A DNA stretch of 48,174 nucleotides, from positions 1 to 48,174 of the forward strand of contig DATLUO010000226.1 in assembly GCA_035533075.1 (NCBI GenBank), given 5' to 3'. Source of the stretch: Pirellulales bacterium (lineage in GTDB: Bacteria > Planctomycetota > Planctomycetia > Pirellulales > JAICIG01). Below are positions 1-7,697 of the stretch, in pieces; position 1 is the first letter of the stretch, and every line of letters begins with the position of its first letter. Under the pieces are notes generated by a model. That model saw only the letters and a list, made by a program, of their open reading frames with translations, did not search any database and was not told where the DNA came from. Position numbers and translations under genes: made by a program.

Positions 1-505
1 CTGCGCGGGGAAGTCCCGGCATTCATCGCTCAGAGCTAGGTCAAGCAGCGTGCCATCCATGATGGACGTGCTTTTACCCCGGAAATACCAGCGGGGACCA
101 GATCAGTCCGCCAAAAAAAACGGGTTCGGCGAAGCTTTACAACCAGCGAGACGCTTCCTGATGGGTGTTTGCGCATCGTCCGCCGCGCGCGGCGGACGCT
201 TGAAAAACCGGCGCCGCGCGCGGCGCCGGGGTTTTTGCGGGGCGGATACGCTCGCCGCCGCGCGCGGCGGCGACCTTGCGACTTGGGCTTCTTCGGAAAG
301 CTGCATTGCGCGATGGCGACCACGACCTGGCCACCGCCGATCGCGCCGATCACGTGGTCCGCCTCGTTGAAGGACAGGCGGAACGAGCGTAGGTTTTGGC
401 TTGGCGGTTCTAGCGGTCCAATACGAGGGTTCAGGGTTCACTCCCCGTCGCACAATCTATCGGGCGAGAGAGGCGGGTGCAATAATCAAAGGCGTTAGGC
501 TCTGG
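1..505. other. no gene recognised upstream of the TSUP transporter
   Basis: I see no convincing gene here. Overlapping frames on both strands are open only because the DNA is very GC-rich, and their translations are arginine/alanine repeats caused by the palindromes at 178-273. A minus-strand frame across roughly 40-400 contains a short protein-like stretch (HVIGAIGGGQVVVAIA) that could be the tail of a decayed gene, but it runs into low-complexity sequence. It is left uncalled. Confidence 0.4.
178..273. repeat. three tandem GC palindromes with a GCGCGC core
   Basis: Three perfect palindromes of 20-22 bp lie at 178-197, 208-229 and 252-273. Each is built on the core CCGCGCGCGG with different flanking bases. 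The middle one is flanked by AAAAA on the left and TTTTT on the right, so it could fold into a terminator-like hairpin on either strand. The same core recurs near 15800 and four times at 17103-17234. Function is unknown; hairpin formation is an inference from symmetry. Confidence 0.7.
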
Positions 506-568
506 GCAATTGCGAATTCGCAATTCGCAATTTGCAATATCCTGAACCCTGAACCCTGAACCCTGGAC
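506..568. repeat. heptanucleotide repeat array (GCAATTN then CCTGAAC)
   Basis: Five units of a GCAATTN-type 7-mer are followed, in the same 7-bp phase, by three CCTGAAC units and a partial one. The array ends nine bases before the ATG at 577. The same two unit types occur together at 5733-5778, and GCAATTN units recur at 43512-43546. Confidence 0.85.
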
Positions 569-576
569 CTTCCTCA

Positions 577-1305
577 ATGCCCACCGAAACCCTACTGCTC
601 GCGACCCTCGTCCTGGCCTTGGCCGGTTTCACGCAGGGACTGACCGGTTTCGGCTTCGGCATCACCGCCATGTCGCTGCTGCCGTGGGTGCTGGGACTGG
701 ATGAGGCCCATGCGGTCGTGACGTTGACCAGCACGGCGGCCTGCCTGTTGATGGCGGCCGTCACGCTGCGCGACGTGCCGTGGCGCAGCTTGTGGCTGCT
801 GGCGTTGGGCACCACCGCCGGCGTGCCGCTGGGATTTTGGCTGTTCGAATCGCTGCCGCGGTTGCTGGTCACGCGCGTGTTGGGGCTGACGTTGTGCTCG
901 ATGGTTCTGTTCGAGATGCTCGTCGTGTGGCACACCGAGTGGCGCTGGCCGCGCTGGCTGGAGCCGTTCGTCGGGCTGGGCAGCGGCATCTTGACCGGCG
1001 CCTTCAACGTCGGCGGCCCGCCGCTGGTGGCCTACATTTATTCACAGCCCTGGTCGAAACAGCGGCATGTCGCCGGCCTGACCGCGGTGTTCATGAGCGG
1101 CGGTTTGATGCGCGTGGCGCTGCTCGTCAGTCATCGTGAAGTTCCGCCCGACGTGTGGAAGGCGACGGGCTGGTCGCTGGTGCCGATGCTGGCCGCCATC
1201 GTGTTCGGCAACCGGCTGCTGGGCCTGATTCCGCAACAGCGGTTGCGAACGGGCGTGTTCGCGGTTTTACTGTTTTTGGGCGGCCGCTATTTGTTGGCCG
1301 GGTAA
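577..1305 (+). CDS. TSUP (TauE/SafE-type) membrane transporter
   Basis: The 242-residue protein is almost entirely hydrophobic, with about seven or eight predicted membrane segments. Its N-terminal half carries the TSUP-like pattern GFTQGLTGFGFGI close to the start, and the second half repeats it as GAFNVGGPPLVAYI. The length fits TauE/SafE (DUF81) permeases, which export sulfite, sulfoacetate or related organosulfur anions across the inner membrane. The substrate cannot be read from the sequence. The start follows a heptamer repeat with only a weak ribosome-binding site. A perfect 39-bp inverted repeat begins two bases after the stop and may end transcription. No sulfur-metabolism gene is adjacent, so the physiological role is open. 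Confidence 0.85.
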   Translation: MPTETLLLATLVLALAGFTQGLTGFGFGITAMSLLPWVLGLDEAHAVVTLTSTAACLLMAAVTLRDVPWRSLWLLALGTTAGVPLGFWLFESLPRLLVTRVLGLTLCSMVLFEMLVVWHTEWRWPRWLEPFVGLGSGILTGAFNVGGPPLVAYIYSQPWSKQRHVAGLTAVFMSGGLMRVALLVSHREVPPDVWKATGWSLVPMLAAIVFGNRLLGLIPQQRLRTGVFAVLLFLGGRYLLAG

Positions 1306-1306
1306 T

Positions 1307-1402
1307 GTAGGGTGGGACCAGCGAGCTTGCGAGCGCCGGCCCACCATAAACGACGTTGCTATCGGTGGGCCGGCGCTCGCAAGCTCGCTGGTCCCACCCT
1401 AC
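1307..1402. repeat. REP/BIME-like inverted repeat, two 39-bp arms
   Basis: Two perfectly complementary 39-bp arms (1307-1345 and 1364-1402) flank an 18-bp loop. Each arm contains GGCCGGCGCTCGCAAGCTCG or its complement, ending in CCCACCCTAC. Arms of the same sequence occur at 18736-18774, 22718-22756, 22775-22813 and 28508-28546. It sits directly after the TSUP stop codon and could act as a bidirectional terminator. Confidence 0.9.
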
Positions 1403-1540
1403 CTCCAAAACCGAAGTCGTTTGGCAAAACACTTCAGCCATGATTTCTCTTACTGCCCGTCGCCCGTTATCATAGTCACTCGAACCGAGCGGGCGAACCC
1501 GCCGGCCGCCCACCCACGCCCAGGCAACAGGACCGACACC

Positions 1541-3262
1541 ATGCGCTCGTCTGCCGTTTCCCTTTCGATCGTCCTCGCGTTGCTGCCCCTGCCGGCCCTC
1601 GCCGACGACGCGCAGCCTGCGGTACCCAAGGGCGAGGTGACCAAGTACACGTTCGAAAGCAGCAAGGTTTTTCCCGGCACCGTCCGCGATTATTGGATCT
1701 ATGTGCCCAAGCAGTACGATCCGGCCAGGCTGGCGTGTCTGCACATCAACCAGGACGGCGTGCAATTCAACGCGCCCGCGGTCTTCGACCGGCTGATCGA
1801 GGCCAAAGAAATGCCGGTGGTGATCGGCGTGTTCGTGATGCACGGCCGCGTCAAGGCATCCAGCGACGCGGCACTCGATCGCTTCAACCGCAGTTTTGAA
1901 TACGACGGGCTGGGCGACAACTACGTCCGCTTCCTGCTGGAGGAGCTGTTGCCCGACGTGGAGAAGCGGACCGCCGCCGACGGTCGGCCGGTCCGGCTGT
2001 CGCGCGAGGGCAACGACCGGGCGATCGCCGGCTCCAGCAGCGGTGCGATTTGTGCCTTCACGGCCGCCTGGGAACGGCCCGACGCTTTTCGCCGCGTATT
2101 CAGCGCCGTCGGCACTTATGTGGGCCTGCGGGGCGGCAACAACTATCCCACGCTCATCCGCAAGTTCGCGCCGAAGCCGCTCCGCATCTTTCTCGAAGAC
2201 GGCAGCAACGACCTGAACATCTACGGCGGCGATTGGTGGATGGCCAATCAAGAGATGGAGCGGGCACTCGTCTTCGCCGGCTATGAAGTCAACCACGCCT
2301 GGGGCGACGGCGGGCACAACGGCAAGCACGCCACCGAAATCTTCGCCGACGCCACGCGCTGGCTCTGGAAGGACTGGCCGCAACCGATCAAGGCCGGGGC
2401 CGGCTCGCCGCAACTGCAAGACATTCTCCTGCCCGGCGAAGATTGGCGGCCTGTCGCCCAGGGCTACAAGTTCACCGAGGGGCCGGCGGTGAATGCCCAA
2501 GGCGAGGTTTTTTACAACGACGTGCCGGCCAGCAAAACGTATAAGGTCGGCCTCGACGGCGGCGTGAGCGTGTTTCTCAACGAGACGCAAAAGGGCGACG
2601 GCCAGCGGTTCGGCCCCGACGGCCGGCTGTATTCCGTGGCCGGCGGCGCCGAGCAGATCGTCGCTTACGACGCGGCTGGCAAGCCGACGGTGATCGCCGA
2701 CGGATTTCGCGGCAACGACCTGGTGGTGCGTCACGACGGCAGCGTCTACGTGACCAATCCCGGTTGGAACGGCACCGATCCGAGCAAGATTTGGCTCATC
2801 AGTCCGAAGGGTGAGAAGAAAGTCGTCGATACCGGGCTGAAGTTCTCCAATGGCCTCACGCTCTCGCCCGACCAGTCGCTGCTGTATGTCGCAGACAGCC
2901 GCAGCCATTGGGTCTACAGCTATCAAATTCAGTCCGATGGCACGCTCCGCTACAAGCAGCGGTATTGTCATCTGCACGTGCCCGACACGGCCGACGACAG
3001 CGGGGCCGACGGCATGCGCGTCGATCGCGACGGGCGGCTCTACGTGGCGACCCGCATGGGCATTCAGGTTTGCGATCAGGCCGGGCGGGTCAACGCGATC
3101 ATCCCCACGCCGAACGGCAAAGTGTCGAATCTCTGCTTTGGCGGCAAGGATTTCGACGTGTTGTTCGCCACCTGCGGCGACCGCGTTTACAAGCGGAAAG
3201 TGAAGGTCCCCGGCGCCCCGTCGTTTTTGCCGCCGGTCAGGCCCGCCGCGCCGCGGCTCTAG
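1541..3262 (+). CDS. secreted esterase / SMP-30 (gluconolactonase-like) fusion
   Basis: This 573-residue protein starts at the ATG that gives a clean signal peptide (RSSAVSLSIVLALLPLPALA); the open frame extends 40 codons further upstream without a plausible start. Residues about 35-285 match the enterochelin-esterase/esterase-D alpha/beta-hydrolase family: a nucleophile motif AGSSSGAICAF, an acidic region GSNDLNIYGGDWW and a late histidine in GDGGHNGKHA. Residues about 310-565 form an SMP-30/gluconolactonase beta-propeller (FTEGPAVNAQGEVFYND, FSNGLTLSPDQSLLYVAD, DGMRVDRDGRLYVAT). Such composites probably cleave ester or lactone bonds of carbohydrates in the periplasm, but the substrate is unknown. 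It is followed 22 bases later by nadC on the same strand, with no obvious metabolic link. Confidence 0.85.
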   Translation: MRSSAVSLSIVLALLPLPALADDAQPAVPKGEVTKYTFESSKVFPGTVRDYWIYVPKQYDPARLACLHINQDGVQFNAPAVFDRLIEAKEMPVVIGVFVMHGRVKASSDAALDRFNRSFEYDGLGDNYVRFLLEELLPDVEKRTAADGRPVRLSREGNDRAIAGSSSGAICAFTAAWERPDAFRRVFSAVGTYVGLRGGNNYPTLIRKFAPKPLRIFLEDGSNDLNIYGGDWWMANQEMERALVFAGYEVNHAWGDGGHNGKHATEIFADATRWLWKDWPQPIKAGAGSPQLQDILLPGEDWRPVAQGYKFTEGPAVNAQGEVFYNDVPASKTYKVGLDGGVSVFLNETQKGDGQRFGPDGRLYSVAGGAEQIVAYDAAGKPTVIADGFRGNDLVVRHDGSVYVTNPGWNGTDPSKIWLISPKGEKKVVDTGLKFSNGLTLSPDQSLLYVADSRSHWVYSYQIQSDGTLRYKQRYCHLHVPDTADDSGADGMRVDRDGRLYVATRMGIQVCDQAGRVNAIIPTPNGKVSNLCFGGKDFDVLFATCGDRVYKRKVKVPGAPSFLPPVRPAAPRL

Positions 3263-3284
3263 GGGCTTTTGTCGAGCGATTCGA

Positions 3285-4220
3285 ATGAACGATTTTCGCC
3301 AGGTCGAATGGGATGCGGAGGTCGAGGACGACTGCCGCCAGTTGGTGCGACTGGCGGTGCGTGAGGATCTCGAACGGCTTTACGATTGGACCAGCGTGGC
3401 CCTCGTGCCGGAGGCCGCCGGCGGAAAAGCGCGCGTCGTCGCTCGCAAGCCGGGCGTGATTGCCGGATTGCCGGCCGCCCGCGTGACGCTCGACGAATAC
3501 GATCCGCGGCTCGAATGGCGGACGCTGATCGACGACGGACAGCCGGTCGGGGCCGCGACGGTCGTCGCCGAGGTCGCCGGCAATGCCCGCAGTTTGTTGG
3601 CGGTCGAGCGGCCGCTGTTGAATCTGCTGGGCCACCTGTCGGGCATCGCCACGCTCACCCGACGCTTTGTCGATGCCGTCGCCGGCACTTCGGCCCGAAT
3701 CTACGATACGCGCAAGACCACTCCCGGCTGGCGACGGCTGGAGAAGTACGCGGTGCGCCTCGGCGGCGGGCACAATCACCGGCTGGGGCTGTTCGACGGC
3801 ATCCTCATCAAAGACAACCACCTTGCCCTTGGCGCCGCGGCCGAAGGGCCGCACTTTTCCCCTGCCGACGCCGTGGGCAAGGCACGGGAGTTTTTGGCCC
3901 GGCTTGACGAACGCGATGCTCATCGTCGGATGATGGTCGAGATCGAGGTCGACTCGCTCGATCAATTGCGCGAGGTGTTGCCGCTGGGGCCCGACATCGT
4001 GCTCTTGGACAACATGCCGCCCTCGATGCTGCGGGAGGCGGTGGAGTTGCGGAACTCGCTTGCGCCGGACGTCGAGCTGGAAGCATCGGGCGGCATCCGT
4101 CTGCAAACGGTGGCCGACGTGGCGCGAAGCGGAGTCGAGAGAATCAGCGTCGGGGCCTTGACGCATTCGGCCGAGTGGCTCGATGTGGGGCTGGATTGGC
4201 TTGCAGGTCGGCCATTGTGA
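3285..4220 (+). CDS. nadC: nicotinate-nucleotide pyrophosphorylase (carboxylating)
   Basis: This 311-residue protein is quinolinate phosphoribosyltransferase. The enzyme converts quinolinate and PRPP to nicotinate mononucleotide, CO2 and pyrophosphate in de novo NAD synthesis. Diagnostic motifs are present in order: the N-terminal GVIAGLPAARVTLDEYD region, the active-site stretch YDTRKTTPGWRRLEKYAVRLGGGHNHR, the lysine segment DGILIKDNH, VEIEVDSLDQL, the barrel strand IVLLDNMPP, LEASGGI, and GVERISVGALTHS near the C-terminus. Length is slightly above the family norm of 280-300. No nadA or nadB is visible in the window. Start is the first ATG after the preceding stop, 22 bases downstream. Confidence 0.95.
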   Translation: MNDFRQVEWDAEVEDDCRQLVRLAVREDLERLYDWTSVALVPEAAGGKARVVARKPGVIAGLPAARVTLDEYDPRLEWRTLIDDGQPVGAATVVAEVAGNARSLLAVERPLLNLLGHLSGIATLTRRFVDAVAGTSARIYDTRKTTPGWRRLEKYAVRLGGGHNHRLGLFDGILIKDNHLALGAAAEGPHFSPADAVGKAREFLARLDERDAHRRMMVEIEVDSLDQLREVLPLGPDIVLLDNMPPSMLREAVELRNSLAPDVELEASGGIRLQTVADVARSGVERISVGALTHSAEWLDVGLDWLAGRPL

Positions 4221-4274
4221 CCTATAGTTTCCGTACACTCCGGTGGCAGGGACGGCCCCCGCACGAAATACCTT

Positions 4275-4319
4275 GGCGCGGCAGGGAAGCTGGATGCAAG
4301 AGGGGACCCCTGCCGCGCC
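4275..4319. terminator. 12-bp stem hairpin after nadC
   Basis: GGCGCGGCAGGG at 4275-4286 pairs perfectly with CCCTGCCGCGCC at 4308-4319 across a 21-base loop. It lies 55 bases after the nadC stop and has no T-run, so it may be a factor-dependent terminator or another member of the intergenic inverted-repeat population. Confidence 0.45.
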
Positions 4320-4393
4320 TACTTCCACCGCGGCGCCGTGTAAACCGAATTCATTCCGTTACTGCTCGCGAAACCTCCGTGACCCTAAATGGA

Positions 4394-4921
4394 ATGAATC
4401 TGCTCCCAGGCCGTCGCGATGCGATGATCGCCAGGGCGCTGCCGCCGGGCTTAGGGGCCGCAACCGTGCTCTCCGCCGCCGCGGCCCTGGCCACATGTTC
4501 GGCCTGGACCGCCCGGCAACCCTGGCTCTTGCAATTCGGCTTTCAAACCTTGGCGATCGCCGCTGCCGCCGCCCCGTTTTGGCTGTGGGCGCGGTGGGCC
4601 GCCTCGGACAAACCGGCCGTGCCGCTCCGCTCCGCCGCGCATCGCGGCCCCCTGGCGGAATTCCTGCTGGTGGCCAACCATGAAATGAAAACGCCCCTGG
4701 CAGGCATCAAAGCCTATGTCGAATTGCTGGCCGACGGCGATGCCGACGACGACGTGACGCGCGAAGAGTTTCTGAACGGCATCAGCAGTCAGGCCCAACG
4801 CTTGGAGGAAGCCATCGACGACTTGCTCGAACGAGCGCGGGCCGAGGTGGAGGTTTCACTGGCCGGAGACACGCTGGCCGACCACGCCGCCGACCACGCC
4901 GCCGCCCTCGCCGCCCCTTGA
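4394..4921 (+). CDS. membrane protein with a lone HisKA (DHp) domain
   Basis: The 175-residue product has two hydrophobic segments (about residues 20-35 and 48-68). These are followed by a histidine-kinase dimerisation domain with a canonical H-box, NHEMKTPLAGIKAYVELL, phosphoacceptor His96. A second helix continues to about residue 158. There is no N, G1, F or G2 box: the protein ends in an alanine/aspartate-rich tail (HAADHAAALAAP) instead of an HATPase domain. A response-regulator gene starts 34 bases downstream, so the pair probably forms a partner set. The histidine would need phosphorylation by another kinase, or the protein could act as a phosphatase or scaffold. The start at 4394 is chosen because it precedes the first membrane segment; codons further upstream overlap the nadC end. 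Confidence 0.7.
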   Translation: MNLLPGRRDAMIARALPPGLGAATVLSAAAALATCSAWTARQPWLLQFGFQTLAIAAAAAPFWLWARWAASDKPAVPLRSAAHRGPLAEFLLVANHEMKTPLAGIKAYVELLADGDADDDVTREEFLNGISSQAQRLEEAIDDLLERARAEVEVSLAGDTLADHAADHAAALAAP

Positions 4922-4955
4922 CCCTCCCACCGCGCACTTTCCTCAGGAGAACCCT

Positions 4956-5369
4956 ATGACCGCGAAAATCCTGCTCTGCGACGACGAAGTACACATCTTG
5001 CGGGCGGCGGAATTCAAGCTGGCCCGTGCCGGCTTCGAGGTGCGTTGCGCCGCCAACGGGCAGGAAGCCTGGGAAGCGATCGAGCTTGATCCGCCCGACC
5101 TGCTGATCACCGATCTTCAAATGCCGCGGCTGAACGGGCTGGAATTGATCGAACGCATTCGGCAACGGCCGGACATGGAGAAACTGCCGGTCATCGTGCT
5201 GACTGCCAAAGGCTTTGAGTTGTCGCCGGAACGATTGGCGGAAAAGTGGGGCGTGCTGGCCGTGGTCGGCAAGCCGTTCAGCCCCCGTGAACTACTGCGG
5301 TTGGTGGAACCGATTGCCGCCCAGGTCGCGGCACGTTCGACACCCTTACTTGAAACCGCCACGCGATAA
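4956..5369 (+). CDS. single-domain response regulator (CheY-like)
   Basis: The 137-residue protein is a receiver domain with no output domain. The acidic pocket is CDDE at positions 8-11, the phosphoacceptor is Asp53 in LLITDLQMP, the switch Thr is in VIVLTAKG and the invariant lysine is in VVGKPFSP. A good ribosome-binding site (CAGGAG) precedes the ATG. It follows the HisKA-only membrane protein by 34 bases and is probably co-transcribed with it, so it likely receives phosphate through that protein. It would then act by protein-protein contact rather than by binding DNA. Its TAA stop touches the stop codon of the convergent rpsU gene with no base between them. Confidence 0.92.
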   Translation: MTAKILLCDDEVHILRAAEFKLARAGFEVRCAANGQEAWEAIELDPPDLLITDLQMPRLNGLELIERIRQRPDMEKLPVIVLTAKGFELSPERLAEKWGVLAVVGKPFSPRELLRLVEPIAAQVAARSTPLLETATR

Positions 5370-5564
5370 TCAGCGGACCAGGAGCGTGTTGCGACGCGTG
5401 CGCCGCTCGGCACGCAATCGGGAGCGGCGGCGTGTTTCGCTCGGTTTTTCGTAGTATTCTTTCCGCCTCATCTCCTTTTTGATACCACTCCGCTCGACCA
5501 GCTTTCGGAAACGGCGAACGGCTTCTTGAATCGATTCGCGTTCCCGAACGTTCAACTTGACCAC
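5370..5564 (-). CDS. rpsU: 30S ribosomal protein S21 (bS21)
   Basis: A 64-residue, strongly basic protein starting from [23 protein letters not shown], then [18 protein letters not shown] and a basic C-terminal tail. This is the bS21 pattern at the usual length of 55-75. bS21 sits on the 30S platform near the anti-Shine-Dalgarno and helps initiation. The start is fixed by a strong AAAGGAGGA just upstream of GTG; the frame stays open for another 143 codons upstream but without protein character. The gene converges on the response regulator, and the two stop codons abut. Confidence 0.95.
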   Translation of the reverse strand: MVKLNVRERESIQEAVRRFRKLVERSGIKKEMRRKEYYEKPSETRRRSRLRAERRTRRNTLLVR

Positions 5565-5732
5565 AACTCCTCCTTTACTAAGACTGGAAACGGAAATACC
5601 GACGGACAATCCCCAGGCCCCAGCTTTACTTATCGGCAGGGGCGAACCGCTCAGTATAACCACGGCCCACCGCTTCTGTCCATCCCGGCCGTGACGCGGC
5701 GACAAGGCCGCCGAGGAGGAATCGGCCGTTAA

Positions 5733-5778
5733 GCAATTGCCAATTCGCAATTGCCTGAACCCTGAACCCCGAACCCTT
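5733..5778. repeat. heptanucleotide repeat array (GCAATTN/CCTGAAC)
   Basis: Six in-phase 7-mers: three GCAATTG/CCAATTC/GCAATTG units and then three CCTGAAC-type units (one is CCCGAAC), plus a partial unit. The array ends at the stop codon of the minus-strand gene that begins at 6109. The order of unit types is the same as at 506-568. Confidence 0.85.
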
Positions 5779-6109
5779 ACTGTGCCCCTTGGTCCAACTC
5801 GACGGCCGTCTCTTGCGACTGCGACGCCGCAACTTGGCTTCGCCGCCGCGCGATCTTCGCCGTGCTCCACTCTTTGGTCAGGGTTTCGAACACTTCGGGC
5901 GACTCGTAGCGGACGATATTCTTTCCTTCCGGCATGGGGCCGATCAGGCCGCGGAAGACGGGCAGGCCACGCAGGCCCAGGTCGGTGCTGCAATCGTCGA
6001 TGCCGACTTGCGTGTGCATCTTGAGCAGCGATTCAGGTTTGTTGTATTCCCTTACACGAAGTTTGCCATCGGTCCCTCGAGTGACGACTCGGACGATCTC
6101 TTTGGGCAT
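5777..6109 (-). CDS. small conserved-looking protein, unknown function
   Basis: The predicted 110-residue protein begins [20 protein letters not shown], an arrangement suggesting a small beta-rich domain. It continues with [23 protein letters not shown] and a charged C-terminal tail ([20 protein letters not shown]). I do not recognise a named family. The start at 6109 is preferred over the upstream ATG at 6199 because the extension is a run of arginines encoded by a GGC-type triplet repeat at about 6151-6174, and an AGGA lies just upstream of 6109. It is transcribed toward rpsU and may share a unit with the CBS gene upstream of it. No signal peptide or membrane segment is visible. Confidence 0.6.
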   Translation of the reverse strand: MPKEIVRVVTRGTDGKLRVREYNKPESLLKMHTQVGIDDCSTDLGLRGLPVFRGLIGPMPEGKNIVRYESPEVFETLTKEWSTAKIARRRSQVAASQSQETAVELDQGAQ

Positions 6110-6286
6110 GGGTGTCGGTCCTACGTGGATAGCTTCGTGACAAGCGAAGTATCGGCGGCGGCGGCGGCGGCGGCGCAGGCTTTTTGGGCCGCTCAACACG
6201 GCGGGTCGAACCGCAAGAACCCCTAGATTGCATACGCCGGCAAGACTTGCTACCAGCGGCCGCGAGGCGGGTCGTTCGGGCGGGTT

Positions 6287-6811
6287 TTAATGATTGGCGG
6301 CCGTGAATTGCGCGGCCGTTGCGGCAGGTGACTGATGGAGGGTTTGTAACAACGTTTCCAGAACGACGTACAAATCGGTGCTCGTCAGGATGCCGACCAC
6401 CTTCCCTCCCTCGACCACCGGCAGGCAGTTGATGCCAAAGCCGCACAGCAATTCGATGGCCTGCGCCAGCGGCGCCGAGGGCGAAATCGTCACCAGGTCG
6501 GTGCTCATGATGTCGGCCGCCGTCACGCTTTCCAGCACCCGTTCTTCCGGGTAACGGCCCGGACCAAAGCAGCGAATGACGTCGCGGTCGCTCACCACGC
6601 CCACCAGCCGGCCATCGGCATCGGCCACCAGGGGATGGCGAAATTCCTTGGCATGAAAAAGCTTCACCAGTTCGAGCAGCGTCGCGCTTGGCGAGATGCA
6701 CGTCGGACCGACCGTCATGACGTCGCCGACCGCGACGGTCTCGCCGGACGCCTGCCGCGCGATGTCGAAGAGGCTTTCGAGTTGCTGTCGTTTGCGATCA
6801 AGTCGGTCCAT
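6287..6811 (-). CDS. tandem CBS-domain protein
   Basis: 174 residues made almost entirely of two CBS motifs. The first begins VGDVMTVGPTCISPSATLLE and ends RLVGVVSDRDVIRC; the second begins AADIMSTDLVTISPSAPLAQ and ends GKVVGILTSTDLYVVLE. Paired CBS motifs form a Bateman module that binds adenine nucleotides such as AMP, ATP or SAM and works as an energy sensor. There is no attached catalytic domain, so its partner is unknown. The N-terminal helix (about residues 1-25) may mediate dimerisation. It lies upstream of the small gene at 5777-6109 on the same strand with a ~177-base gap. Confidence 0.9.
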   Translation of the reverse strand: MDRLDRKRQQLESLFDIARQASGETVAVGDVMTVGPTCISPSATLLELVKLFHAKEFRHPLVADADGRLVGVVSDRDVIRCFGPGRYPEERVLESVTAADIMSTDLVTISPSAPLAQAIELLCGFGINCLPVVEGGKVVGILTSTDLYVVLETLLQTLHQSPAATAAQFTAANH

Positions 6812-6956
6812 GGATGGGCCCGCCCGGAGGTTTGAGGGCGACCGCTCGGCCGGCGCGAACCTGCCGCCCGCCAGCGCGGTCTCAAAGGAAACTTAGTTCA
6901 CGTTGGGCCAGCTTGCCAATGCACGGCACGCACAGTAGATTCACAAAATGCCGCTC

Positions 6957-7038
6957 GGAGGGTAAGCGAATGGCTAGCGGCCTGACTCGAAATCAGGTGC
7001 CCCTTACGGGGTTGAGGGTTCGAATCCCTTGCCCTCCG
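6957..7038 (+). tRNA. tRNA-Ser (CGA)
   Basis: The acceptor stem GGAGGGT pairs with GCCCTCC. The anticodon stem CTGA/TCAG holds a loop with anticodon CGA. A long variable arm (GTGCCCCTTACGGGGTT) marks a class II tRNA, and the T-arm contains GGGTTCGAATCCC. CCA is not encoded. It reads UCG serine codons. Confidence 0.95.
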
Positions 7039-7266
7039 CTTCGACGAAAACAAATACGCTGCTTGAACTTGCGATGTTTCTTTGCATGGCATGCCGCCGG
7101 CTTGCGCGGCGGTTCCTGACCTCGCTATAGAGCGGCGGCTCAAACCATCTCTCGCCGCATTCCGCCCTACTTCGCGCGCAGCAGGATTCGTGAGAATTCC
7201 GGCTCGAACTGTGGGGACGGCCTGACTTCTCACAAAGCCGGCTACCGGCCAGAGCGGTGGCGCGGC

Positions 7267-7412
7267 CGTCAGCAAGGAAACGATTCCTCCGTCAATCTCC
7301 GGTTGACCCGGGCTTTCCACCGTCAAGCATCGTCAAAAAGCGCCGTTCGACCGTCAAGCTCCGTCAAACACCGACGTTCGCATCGTCAAGCGCCGTGGTT
7401 TTGCGCCGTCAA
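7267..7412. promoter_or_regulatory. helically phased CGTCAA hexamer array
   Basis: CGTCAA occurs at 7290, 7321, 7331, 7352, 7362, 7384 and 7407, with CGTCAG at 7267. Successive start-to-start distances are 23, 31, 10, 21, 10, 22 and 23 bases, which is close to whole helical turns. No gene crosses this stretch (7039-7697). It resembles a cooperative binding array or a set of iterons; the binding protein is unknown. It lies about 290 bases upstream of the DUF3102-like gene. Confidence 0.4.
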
Positions 7413-7571
7413 GCGCCGATTGCAATGGCCTTGGCGTCGCCCTTAAAGTGACGCCAACACGCGTCAGTGCAATCACAAGCGGATTGCCGACGCGGACCAC
7501 CTGACCTTTCAAAAGGGCGGCACGCCGATGGCAAGCGACCGGAATCCAATCTTGAAGGCGCAAGACTGCCG

Positions 7572-7662
7572 CCAAGGCGCTGACGTGCTACTCGCTGACT
7601 CGACAAACCGATGGCACGTGGCGATGCGGGCCGAATCCGGACCAAGGCGCCGACGTGCTACT
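7572..7662. repeat. two direct 21-bp repeats, 70 bp apart
   Basis: CCAAGGCGC(T/C)GACGTGCTACT occurs at 7572-7592 and 7642-7662, with one difference. The second copy ends 35 bases before the start codon at 7698. It may be an operator pair or a small local duplication. Confidence 0.5.
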
Positions 7663-7697
7663 TCACTTCCCCCCAAAACCACCCCAAGGAGGGCCAC

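Noticed and set aside
1127-2977. 616-codon minus-strand open frame opposite the esterase fusion
   Set aside because: It lies entirely antisense to the esterase/SMP-30 gene, which has clear domains. Its translation lacks recognisable motifs and is biased as expected for a high-GC shadow.
6110-6199. N-terminal extension of the small protein at 5777-6109
   Set aside because: The extra 30 codons are mostly arginine from a GGC-type triplet run and have no ribosome-binding site; the downstream ATG at 6109 is better.
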